Shown piece by piece: positions 1 through 5,387 of a stretch of DNA of 5,387 nucleotides. The first letter of the stretch is position 1. Every line of letters starts with the position of its first letter. The notes beneath the pieces are model-generated. The model had not been told where the DNA came from. It saw nothing but the letters and a program-made list of their open reading frames with translations, and made no database searches. The stretch spans positions 1-5,387 of the forward strand of contig JAAZOE010000474.1 in NCBI GenBank assembly GCA_012797915.1, written 5' to 3'. Made by a program: the position numbers and the translations under genes. This DNA is from Candidatus Zixiibacteriota bacterium (GTDB lineage Bacteria; Zixibacteria; MSB-5A5; GN15; JAAZOE01).

Positions 1-81
1 GAGCTTCCAGCTCCGCTTGGCGTCTTCCAAACCGACAAAAATTCGCTTGCCGGAAACGATACTTTCATTCATCTTGCGCAT
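1..81 (-). CDS. N-terminal fragment of a probable IS110-family transposase
   Basis: Only the first 27 codons are in the window; the gene runs off the left edge. ATG at 81-79 is chosen because AGGAGG at 94-89 lies 7 bases upstream; a second ATG at codon 4 has no such site. Residues 13-26 (RIFVGLEDAKRSWK) resemble the first beta strand of the RuvC-like DEDD domain of IS110-family transposases, usually written VGIDvaKxxW. Family knowledge: these enzymes move circular element copies with a structured guide (bridge) RNA encoded in a non-coding end. Oddity: the usual first catalytic Asp is Glu19 here, followed by Asp20. The fragment is too short to prove the family or to show whether the gene is intact. 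Another RNase H-fold protein is the main alternative. Confidence 0.5.
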   Translation of the reverse strand, partial: MRKMNESIVSGKRIFVGLEDAKRSWKL

Positions 82-148
82 GAGGCTACCTCCTGTTTTG
101 CGGCGACCATCGGCCGACCGCGTGTGAAACAAACCCAAAGGTAGCCTC
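82..148 (-). promoter_or_regulatory. Structured leader that can mask the ribosome binding site
   Basis: Seen on the minus strand: GAGGCTACC (148-140) is the perfect reverse complement of GGTAGCCTC (90-82), giving a 9-bp stem that ends one base before the ATG. The stem takes up the last two bases of the AGGAGG site and all of its 7-base spacer. Inside the 49-base loop a second hairpin can form at 121-100: GCGG pairs with CCGC, and GGCC pairs with GGUC through one wobble, with a bulged C. Inference: long transcripts entering from outside would fold and translate the transposase poorly, as known for several insertion sequences. It could equally be part of an IS110 bridge RNA. On the plus strand the same stem is followed by TTTTTATT and so also looks terminator-like. 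Confidence 0.5.
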
Positions 149-193
149 TTTTTATTACTCCCTTCCACTTTGACTTCTCTAACATAGAATCTA

Positions 194-214
194 GAATCCC
201 CGCCTCCGGCGGGG
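194..214. repeat. GC-rich palindromic repeat, copy 1
   Basis: CCCCGCC (198-204), loop TCC, GGCGGGG (208-214) form a perfect 7-bp stem. With the leading GAAT, the 20 bases at 194-213 match 19 of 20 bases at 398-417. This is a REP-like element present twice within about 220 bases; no coding function is implied. There is no T-run on either side, so it is not a classical terminator. Confidence 0.75.
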
Positions 215-383
215 CATGGCGGGTGGGTCCATAAGGTTCTCCCTTCATTCCTCGAATCTCCCCGCCGTCAATACTACCATCATCACATCTTCATACACCC
301 GGACAGAATGTGATTGCGTAACCCCCGCTCTCTCTCTATGCTTATTCATATCGCGGGCCGGATCGACAGGAAGAGTCGCGTAG

Positions 384-436
384 ATCGGGTTCCGAATGAA
401 TTCCCGCCTCCGGCGGGAACTGAATGAGAAACCCGA
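384..436. repeat. Bipartite inverted-repeat module, copy 1, enclosing a GC-rich palindrome
   Basis: The module starts with ATCGGGTTC (384-392) and ends with GAGAAACCCGA (426-436). TCGGGTT and AACCCGA inside those ends are reverse complements (7 bp). Nested in the middle, TTCCCGCC (401-408) and GGCGGGAA (412-419) form an 8-bp stem with loop TCC; this is the second copy of the palindrome at 194-214. The same two end sequences recur at 596-604 and 640-650. The whole can fold as an outer stem holding an inner hairpin, like small non-autonomous repeats of the REP or MITE type. Confidence 0.65.
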
Positions 437-590
437 AATTCTTCTGGAAAAGAGGACAGCAAGAGAAGGCAATAATACTATGGGGCCCCCTGTTTTTAGG
501 CAAACGAACCCATTTTGGACACCGACAGATCACCGTATCCGGTTGAGGTACAAAATGATGGCGCCGCTTTGCTGTCCGACCCTGCCAAGC

Positions 591-650
591 TAAAAATCGG
601 GTTCATTTTGGGTTCGTATATGGGCGGTCCACTGCGGGCGAGAAACCCGA
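591..650 (-). terminator. Candidate terminator of the chaperone-usher operon
   Basis: Read on the minus strand, TCGGGTT (650-644) pairs with AACCCGA (603-597) and is followed at once by TTTTTA (596-591). It starts 13 bases after the usher TAA, which is the right place for an operon end. The 40-base loop is long for an intrinsic terminator and the stem is only 7 bp, so efficiency is doubtful. It coincides with the second repeat module, so the repeat may have supplied the terminator. Confidence 0.35.
596..650. repeat. Bipartite inverted-repeat module, copy 2, with a different core
   Basis: The ends are identical to those at 384-436: ATCGGGTTC at 596-604 and GAGAAACCCGA at 640-650, at almost the same spacing (55 against 53 bp). 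The 35-base core is unrelated and lacks the GC-rich palindrome. Matching ends around different centres suggests that the ends are the conserved, functional part. The module begins 13 bases past the usher stop codon. Confidence 0.55.
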
Positions 651-662
651 CAAGAGAATCGA

Positions 663-3263
663 TTATTCCTGAGGAGTGGCCCCGTCAACCGGCTTGGACG
701 ACAGCACGAAATCGATATCCCCCACCGAGCCGCCGGCCTCGACCGCCTGCATCTCGAACTCGATCTCGCCCGGCTCACTGACCAGCCCATAGGCCGACAA
801 CTGCTCCCGCTTGACATAGGCGCGATAATGGCCCGGAACCAGCCCCAGATAATAGAACTCACCGTTGCTGAATGTGGTGATCTCGGTGACCGTCTCGCTG
901 GCCGTATTGACCACCTCGATCTTGATTCCCCCCAGCCCGGATTCGCTGGCCAGGGTTTTACGGATGACCTGGCCGCCGATTTCGCCGGCGGTGACGATCG
1001 GGACCTGAATGGCCGTCACCACGTTGGGATTGAAAGCGATGGCGTATCCTTCATGGGCCGGTTTCAGCAGGGGGTTGTCGAGGCTGTAGGGATCAATTTG
1101 CACCGTGTATTCATCGTACGGCCGCAGACGGTCATAATAAACGGTTCGGCCCTGGCCGACCATTTGCCCGCCGGAGCCGCGAATCTTGGCTTTCAAACCG
1201 CGGATATATTCTTCGCCCGTATCATAGACGCCGTTGAAGTTGGCATCCTTGAACGGCTGCAGGACGGCCGTTCCGAAACCGACCCCGTTGCGGTAATCGC
1301 AACGGAAATCGTTCGCTTCCTGATCGTACCGGATCGAGCCGCGCTGGGTTTCGCTGACCCCCACCTCACCGCCCGAGGTGACCACCCGCGAATTGAAACT
1401 GGCAAACGGACTGATCAGGTTGAACGAAACCATGATCATATCGGCTTTGGACATCTCGTTCCGTTCGTAGGACAAGGTCATCTGGCCGGTGCGAAAGATT
1501 CGTTTGGTGATATAGAGGCCGTATTTCAGCCATTGCCGGGCCTGATGATCGTAGTCGACCCGGACCTGCGGCCGCAGCCAGCGGAGCATCCCGGCCGACA
1601 CCAATAACTGGCTGGTCAGGCCGCGCTCATAGGAATCCGGCTTGTACGATCCCAGGTAATTAAGATGGAATCCGCTGAGAGAGGTGCTGAGACCATAGTT
1701 GGCGTTGACCGTCGTCTTGTGCGGGGTCTTGTCGATCCCGACATAGGCCCGCAGCCCCAGCATCCGCCGCCCGATCGACAACGGCGACGAGGCCGAGAGG
1801 GTGATGTTTTGTAGCAGCGTATCCGGCCGATCCATCAAACGATTGGAATAGTACCGGGTCATCTGGGCGCTGAAATTGAGCCGCGACGGCTGGCTGAAAT
1901 TGAGTGCCCCACTAAGGGCATGGTTGGGGGCATAGTAGCTGTTGAGCGTCAGGTTCTGCATCGCCTGGACGGTGATTTCTCCGACTATCACCGGCTCCTC
2001 GTTCTCCTTCGCCTGCAAGGGAATGTCGCTGCTCAACCCGGCGGTCACTTTTCGCGTCAGGCCGTAATACACGTGCGCTTGGGCGTACGGTTTCTGTTCA
2101 TCGTAACTGTCGGTCCGTCCGGCGGCCACGGTGTATTCCATTTCCCCCTTGGGCACCAGCGTGTAGGGGATGCGGACATGGGTGTTCTCGGTCCGAATCT
2201 CGCCGTTGGGACCGTACATCTTCAGGGTCACCAGCGAGGCGCCGTACAGGATATCCAGGTTGAAATGATACCGGCCGTTTTCGTCGGTCTGGGTGAAATC
2301 GACCAGCCGGTTGTCGAGGTACAGTTCCACCTCCCAGCCGCGGCCGATGTTGTCGGACAACTCGATCGTCTGGAAATAGGTGCGATGCACCTGCGGCTTA
2401 TTGGTGACCAGAGCGCCCTCCAGACTGCGCGAGATGGCTCCGCCGGCAAAAACATTGCCGACTTCAGCCTGGGTCAGGTATTTGTTGTCATTGAAAAAGT
2501 AATGCCATTTGTAGTTCAACTGCCGGGTGTCGACGCCGGTCTTGGTGTCGCCGCCGCCGGAAACATTGAAATCGCCCCCCAAAAGCATCCCGCCGGTGCT
2601 GAGATTGAAATACTGGATACGCCCGGATCCGACCGGGTTGAGCGAAATCATCCAGTCGGCCACCCCCCCTTTGGCGTAGGCCCGCCGGAAGGGAAGCTTT
2701 TCCACGTCGCGCAGAGCCGCCTCGGCCGCCTTCAACTTGTCGTGGGCCTGCTTCCGCTGGAGCTTCTGATAGGCCGGGAACTCCTTGTTGAGCGGCAACA
2801 ACACCCGCATCCGCGAAAAATCGAACTCCATCGGCAGTGCGAAAATCTTGTGGAACAGGTCCACCCGCAGAAACAGGTCATGCGTCCCCAGCAGGTATTC
2901 ATTGGCCGCCAGCGGGAATTTCTGCTTGCCGACAACGGCCTGCCCGGCGGCCAGGTCGATTTCGAACCGGTTGTCCTTGCTGTAGGTGAAACCGCTGAAA
3001 CTCCGGCGGCTGAGATCGGAGGTAACGTTGAAGTCCAGCAGACGAAACAGCTCCGTCAGCGGCAGGTAAATCGTTTGGCCGTCGTATTGGACGAATACGT
3101 CGGCCGACATGAGACGGGGGATTTCGACGCTGACAACGATTTCCTCGGAGGCGTTCTGGGCGGCGACGGCCGACGCCAACAGTAATAGGAATACGACCAG
3201 GCTCCATCGACGAACCGGGCCGTCGTTGCTCCGCTGTTGTGTCCGTGACCGTTCCATGGTCAT
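663..3263 (-). CDS. Outer-membrane usher of a chaperone-usher fibre system
   Basis: 866 residues, a normal usher length. Inferred role: an outer-membrane pore that receives chaperone-subunit complexes and polymerises the fibre. The signal peptide is RRW followed by a hydrophobic run, with cleavage near residues 34-35 (AVAA/Q). Residues 40-160 form a periplasmic N-domain whose stretch DVFVQYDGQTIYLPLTELF is typical of divergent ushers. A charged helix follows (165-190), then an aromatic, beta-rich barrel (about 195-650). A plug-like Ig segment lies at about 308-366 (VELYLDNRLVDF, DENGRYHF, MYGPNGEIR). The C-terminal part holds a Dx[DN]xNG-type loop at 673-685 (D673, N675, N677, D681, E684) and a carboxypeptidase-regulatory-like domain at 760-825 (GEIGGQV, SNGEFYYLGLVPGHY). 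The start codon has GGGGAG 4 bases upstream; ATG at codon 3 (3257) is an equally good alternative. It lies 30 bases after the chaperone. The only cysteine is C655, so the usual C-terminal disulfide of classical ushers is absent. Confidence 0.82.
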   Translation of the reverse strand: MTMERSRTQQRSNDGPVRRWSLVVFLLLLASAVAAQNASEEIVVSVEIPRLMSADVFVQYDGQTIYLPLTELFRLLDFNVTSDLSRRSFSGFTYSKDNRFEIDLAAGQAVVGKQKFPLAANEYLLGTHDLFLRVDLFHKIFALPMEFDFSRMRVLLPLNKEFPAYQKLQRKQAHDKLKAAEAALRDVEKLPFRRAYAKGGVADWMISLNPVGSGRIQYFNLSTGGMLLGGDFNVSGGGDTKTGVDTRQLNYKWHYFFNDNKYLTQAEVGNVFAGGAISRSLEGALVTNKPQVHRTYFQTIELSDNIGRGWEVELYLDNRLVDFTQTDENGRYHFNLDILYGASLVTLKMYGPNGEIRTENTHVRIPYTLVPKGEMEYTVAAGRTDSYDEQKPYAQAHVYYGLTRKVTAGLSSDIPLQAKENEEPVIVGEITVQAMQNLTLNSYYAPNHALSGALNFSQPSRLNFSAQMTRYYSNRLMDRPDTLLQNITLSASSPLSIGRRMLGLRAYVGIDKTPHKTTVNANYGLSTSLSGFHLNYLGSYKPDSYERGLTSQLLVSAGMLRWLRPQVRVDYDHQARQWLKYGLYITKRIFRTGQMTLSYERNEMSKADMIMVSFNLISPFASFNSRVVTSGGEVGVSETQRGSIRYDQEANDFRCDYRNGVGFGTAVLQPFKDANFNGVYDTGEEYIRGLKAKIRGSGGQMVGQGRTVYYDRLRPYDEYTVQIDPYSLDNPLLKPAHEGYAIAFNPNVVTAIQVPIVTAGEIGGQVIRKTLASESGLGGIKIEVVNTASETVTEITTFSNGEFYYLGLVPGHYRAYVKREQLSAYGLVSEPGEIEFEMQAVEAGGSVGDIDFVLSSKPVDGATPQE

Positions 3264-3293
3264 GTTGCTCCCCGCCCGTCCGGCCGTCGGCGA

Positions 3294-4166
3294 TTAGGGG
3301 ACCGCCAGGGTGCGGTTGATGACGTTGCCGAAGATCATATCCTCGTCGGCGATGTCGTGCCGCCCCTCAGTGGTTATCAGCACCTCCACCTGGTAGGGCG
3401 GTTTGGGCTTCTCGCCCCGCAGCGGCAGATTGAACCGCCGTTTCATGTCCCGGTAGACCGCCAGGTCAACGTTCTTGTGGCTGATCTCCTTCTTGTCCGC
3501 ATCCAGCAGACGGCAGGAGAGAACCCCCACATAGGAAACATTCCCCCGGTTGGCCATATTCAGGATGACCTCGACCAGCGAGTCGCGCACCGACGCGGAG
3601 GCATCGACCAATTCCAGCTTGGCGGTCAGTTCACCGGTGCGGTATTTGAGCATGATCGCCGTCTGCATGATCATGTTCAGGTTGGTCGTGATCTGATTAT
3701 TTTCGCCGGTCGGAGACAGGGCCACAGTCCCTTCGCGGGAACGGACGACGATCCGGGCCCAGTATTCGCCGGTCTGCAGGCTTTCCGGCGGCGTGGCCAC
3801 CAGCCGCACCACCTGGGAACCGTTCGGCGGCAGGAGAATCTTGCGCGGAAAGGCTTTTATCCATGCCATGGCCGAACGGGTGTCGGTGACGTTGGAGTCC
3901 TGCATGGTGATGCGGACGTCGCCGAGGCTGTCCGATTCCGGCAGGCCGAAACCGAAATAGATGTCCACCTCGCGCGGCTTGTTGGTCGGATTCTGAATCG
4001 TCATCCGGCCGGTCCGTTCCTTGTCGGACAGAATAATCACGGTGGGCGCGACAAGGACCCCGGCGGCGAGGTCCATCGTCAGGAGAAGGAGAAGGCCGAG
4101 CGCAAACAAAACGCCCCGGAGCCTTCCGTGCAGCGCGCATCCGGGGAAAGAAGAGAAGCTTTTCAT
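3294..4166 (-). CDS. PapD-like periplasmic fimbrial chaperone
   Basis: 290 residues, longer than the usual 230-250. Inferred role: binds newly exported subunits in the periplasm, completes their Ig fold and hands them to the usher. The signal peptide has a hydrophobic core at residues 18-30 and cleavage near 34-36 (LAAG before VLVAPT). The first Ig domain shows VAPTVIILSDKERTGRMTIQNP and then the family hallmark FPRKILLPPNGSQVVRL (106-122) with GEYWARIVV (133-141). TNLNMIMQTAIMLKYR (161-176) matches the strand that contacts subunits. The second domain follows to the end. By eye, the two basic residues that anchor the subunit C-terminus in PapD (R8, K112) fall on T42 and M172, with K174 close by. 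The ribosome binding site is weak (AGGA, 8 bases from ATG), consistent with lower expression than the subunit. It is preceded by a 118-base gap with two hairpins. Confidence 0.8.
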   Translation of the reverse strand: MKSFSSFPGCALHGRLRGVLFALGLLLLLTMDLAAGVLVAPTVIILSDKERTGRMTIQNPTNKPREVDIYFGFGLPESDSLGDVRITMQDSNVTDTRSAMAWIKAFPRKILLPPNGSQVVRLVATPPESLQTGEYWARIVVRSREGTVALSPTGENNQITTNLNMIMQTAIMLKYRTGELTAKLELVDASASVRDSLVEVILNMANRGNVSYVGVLSCRLLDADKKEISHKNVDLAVYRDMKRRFNLPLRGEKPKPPYQVEVLITTEGRHDIADEDMIFGNVINRTLAVP

Positions 4167-4202
4167 CGTTGCCGTCCTATGTCCACTGTCGTTGCCGATC
4201 TG

Positions 4203-4240
4203 CCTCTGCGGGGCCGTAATCCATAACGGTCCCGCAGAGG
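4203..4240 (-). promoter_or_regulatory. Intercistronic hairpin 2, between subunit and chaperone genes
   Basis: CCTCTGCGGG (4240-4231) pairs perfectly with CCCGCAGAGG (4212-4203). After one A-C mismatch the stem continues with CCGT and ACGG around an 8-base loop, giving 14 pairs in total. No T-run follows, so it is not an intrinsic terminator. Inferred role: a barrier to 3'-exonucleases or a translation or elongation damper that leaves more subunit than chaperone message. Confidence 0.7.
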
Positions 4241-4249
4241 AGGTGAGCC

Positions 4250-4271
4250 GCGGCGGTCTCGCGACCGCCGC
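4250..4271 (-). promoter_or_regulatory. Intercistronic hairpin 1 with GNRA tetraloop
   Basis: GCGGCGGTC (4271-4263) and GACCGCCGC (4258-4250) form a perfect 9-bp stem closed by GCGA, a GNRA-type tetraloop, in the minus-strand RNA. It begins 13 bases after the subunit stop codon and lies 9 bases before hairpin 2. No T-run follows. It fits an mRNA-stabilising 3' structure for the subunit message, as known between major subunit and downstream genes in pap-type operons. Confidence 0.7.
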
Positions 4272-4284
4272 TGATATTTCAATA

Positions 4285-4845
4285 CTATGATCCGTTATAG
4301 GCCACGGTCAAGATAATGTCGCCCGAATAGGCCCCGGCCGTCTGATCGACGGTGGGAACGACCCGGCCGCCCAGAAAGATGTTGGCGGCGCCGGCGTCAC
4401 TCAGATTGGCCCCGCTGGGAAGGTTGTGCGGATCCTGATCCGCATATCCGTCCCCGGCGACAAAGGCCGTCGGATCCCCGCCGCCGGTGGTGTCGACATT
4501 GGCATCGGTAATGCCAAACGCGATGACCATCCGGTCGGAGCCGTCGGCTAACTCGATGTAATCCGGCAGCTGCATATACATGGAGACGCCGGCATTGGCC
4601 GCCCCGGCGATCGTGAAGATCCCCGCGGCCGCGTCCGTCTTGGCGATCGACTTGGGCACGCCCTGAAGGACATTCCCGAACGCCAATGGCGCCGTCGCCG
4701 TCACCGACAACGCGGTCAATACCGTCGCTGTCGCCGAGCCGTTGGCCACGTCTTGCGCCATGACCATCGACGGACCGACCAGAAGCGCCAGTATCGCAGC
4801 CGCCAGCGATGTCAGCTTCGGCATGGTACCGAAAAATTTGCTCAT
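4285..4845 (-). CDS. DUF4402-type fibre subunit (putative major pilin)
   Basis: 186 residues. The start is fixed by AAGGAG 6 bases upstream of ATG; Met8 has no such site. Signal peptide: hydrophobic residues 12-28, cleavage likely after VMA (30), leaving a mature protein of about 156 residues. The mature part begins with alternating small and hydrophobic residues (SATATVLTALSVTATAPLAFG, 37 onward) and ends QTAGAYSGDIILTVAYNGS, the pattern of DUF4402 proteins (beta-sandwich, AGxYSG then alternating hydrophobics and a near-terminal Tyr). Inferred role: a secreted subunit polymerised by the neighbouring chaperone and usher, the alternating ends acting in donor-strand exchange. No cysteines. It is a close paralogue of the gene before it (about 109 of 150 residues identical, no gaps). 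A non-polymerising surface protein is the less likely alternative. Confidence 0.78.
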   Translation of the reverse strand: MSKFFGTMPKLTSLAAAILALLVGPSMVMAQDVANGSATATVLTALSVTATAPLAFGNVLQGVPKSIAKTDAAAGIFTIAGAANAGVSMYMQLPDYIELADGSDRMVIAFGITDANVDTTGGGDPTAFVAGDGYADQDPHNLPSGANLSDAGAANIFLGGRVVPTVDQTAGAYSGDIILTVAYNGS

Positions 4846-4864
4846 ATCCTTCTCCTTCAGTTAC

Positions 4865-4890
4865 CACCGGCTCCGTTTCGGGCCCCGGTG
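4865..4890 (-). promoter_or_regulatory. Hairpin just upstream of the second subunit gene
   Basis: CACCGG (4890-4885) pairs with CCGGTG (4870-4865); inside it CCG-AAA-CGG can form a 3-bp extension. It lies 7 bases before the ribosome binding site of the second subunit, within the 89-base gap between the two subunit genes. No T-run follows. It may stabilise the upstream message or tune translation of the downstream gene; it is weaker than the pair at 4203-4271. Confidence 0.45.
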
Positions 4891-4934
4891 TCCAGCATTA
4901 TTACTGTCGTCTCTCGTTGTCTTGTTCAGGCCGA

Positions 4935-5387
4935 TCAGGTCCCGTTGTACGAAACCGTCAGCACGATATCCCCGCTGTAGGCGCCCGCCTTCTGATCCAC
5001 CGTCGGGATCACCTTGCCCCCCAGATAAATGTTGGCCGTGCCGAGGTTGCTGAGATTGGCCGTCGACGGCAGGCTGTACGGATTCACGTTCAGATATCCG
5101 TCGCCGCCGACCATCCCGGTCGGGTCGCCGCCGCCGGTCGTATCGACCGAGGCGTCGGTGGTGCTGAAAGCAATGACCATCCGATCGGAGCCGTCGGCCA
5201 GCGTCAGGTAGTCCGGCAGTTCCAGATACAGGGAAATCCCGGCGTTGGCCGTGCCGCTCATGGTGAAAATCCCCGCGACGGCATCGGTGTTGGCCACCGA
5301 TTTCGGTATCCCCTGGAACACATCGCCGAACGCCAGAGCCTGGGTGGCGGTCACTGACAGGGCGGCCAAGACTGTGGCCGTCGCCGA
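4935..5387 (-). CDS. DUF4402-type fibre subunit, paralogue (5' end missing)
   Basis: The last 151 codons of the gene are in the window, the first of them incomplete as seen from the edge. The frame is open to the boundary, and the edge codons read SATATVLAALSVTAT, matching residues 37 onward of the paralogue. The start, signal peptide and about 36 residues therefore lie outside; the TTG at 5369 is not a credible start. The C-terminus QKAGAYSGDIVLTVSYNGT carries the DUF4402-like final strand with near-terminal Tyr. Block VDTTGGGDPT is identical to the paralogue in protein but differs at 5 synonymous sites over 30 bases, so this is an old duplication under selection. No cysteines. Inferred role: a second fibre subunit, either co-polymerised with the other or an alternative. 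It is first in the visible operon; the promoter is outside. Confidence 0.75.
   Translation of the reverse strand, partial: SATATVLAALSVTATQALAFGDVFQGIPKSVANTDAVAGIFTMSGTANAGISLYLELPDYLTLADGSDRMVIAFSTTDASVDTTGGGDPTGMVGGDGYLNVNPYSLPSTANLSNLGTANIYLGGKVIPTVDQKAGAYSGDIVLTVSYNGT

Larger units (their letters stand above)
149..662. other. Non-coding intergenic stretch with palindromic repeats
   Basis: I see no convincing gene here between the transposase leader and the end of the usher. Short open frames exist on both strands, for example minus 472-245 and plus 396-593. They run through the GC-rich palindrome, which makes Arg-rich peptides, and have no ribosome binding site or recognisable protein motif. 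What the stretch does hold is two GC-rich hairpins (194-214 and 398-419) and two modules with identical ends (384-436 and 596-650). The base composition between the repeats is more AT-rich than in the operon. No tRNA, CRISPR array or clear sigma-70 promoter was found. Confidence 0.6.

Noticed and set aside
82..156. Plus-strand intrinsic terminator (9-bp stem then TTTTTATT)
   Set aside because: The 49-base loop is very long and no plus-strand gene ends nearby; the stem is better explained as the transposase leader, so it was not listed as a separate terminator.
245..472. 75-codon minus-strand frame in the intergenic stretch
   Set aside because: Its first third is translated palindromic repeat (Arg run) and no ribosome binding site precedes it. 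The last 47 codons are open but show no recognisable motif; it could at most be a relic.
481..500. GGGGCCCC followed by TGTTTTTAGG on the plus strand, resembling a terminator
   Set aside because: The palindrome has no loop and can form at most two pairs around a minimal loop, so no stable hairpin precedes the T-run.
1920..3185. Long plus-strand open frame opposite the usher (421 codons); similar ones at 828-1607 and 3357-4226
   Set aside because: These are antisense shadows caused by GC-rich third codon positions. The proteins are rich in His, Gln, Gly and Val with no domain pattern, and the minus-strand genes have signal peptides and family motifs.
4177..4224. 16-codon minus-strand frame starting in the loop of hairpin 2 and ending 10 bases before the chaperone, a possible leader peptide
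   Set aside because: No Shine-Dalgarno site, no codon run typical of attenuation, and the start lies in a structured region; chance is the simpler explanation.
4897..4928. Promoter-like pair TGAACA and TAATAA on the minus strand between the two subunit genes
   Set aside because: The -35 matches only 4 of 6 bases and the spacer is 19 bases; too weak to call a second promoter without transcript data.
5367..5369. TTG at 5369 as start codon of the right-hand subunit gene
   Set aside because: The frame stays open to the window edge and upstream residues match the paralogue inside its mature domain; the real start and signal peptide must be outside the window.

Overview
The window reads as part of a Gram-negative (diderm) bacterial chromosome with high-GC coding regions. 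The evidence is three genes with export signals and one large outer-membrane beta-barrel protein. The taxon cannot be fixed from the sequence. The gene set (DUF4402-type subunits, a PapD-like chaperone and a divergent usher) and the GC-rich palindromic repeats would suit a poorly characterised environmental lineage such as one of the FCB group or Zixibacteria, but that is only an impression.

Right and centre (about 663-5387, all on the minus strand, so read right to left): a compact chaperone-usher surface-fibre operon. In order of transcription it holds a DUF4402-type subunit gene cut by the window edge, a second complete paralogous subunit, a periplasmic PapD-like chaperone, and an 866-residue outer-membrane usher. 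The two subunits are about 73% identical over 150 gap-free residues by hand count. The gaps between the first three genes hold strong stem-loops without T-runs. This is the layout expected where subunit mRNA is kept more abundant than chaperone and usher mRNA. The working model is that subunits are exported by Sec, capped by the chaperone, delivered to the usher and polymerised on the cell surface. No tip adhesin is seen; it could lie beyond the right edge.

Left (82-662): about 580 bases without a convincing gene. It contains two copies of a GC-rich hairpin sharing 19 of 20 bases, and two spaced copies of a 53-55 bp module with identical palindromic ends. The copy next to the usher may double as the operon terminator.

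Far left (1-81): the first 27 codons of a minus-strand gene with a strong ribosome binding site, whose N-terminus resembles IS110-family transposases. Its leader can fold into a 9-bp stem that buries part of the ribosome binding site. If the IS110 assignment holds, this leader is also where a bridge RNA would be expected. That is the most speculative lead in the window and the one most worth checking.
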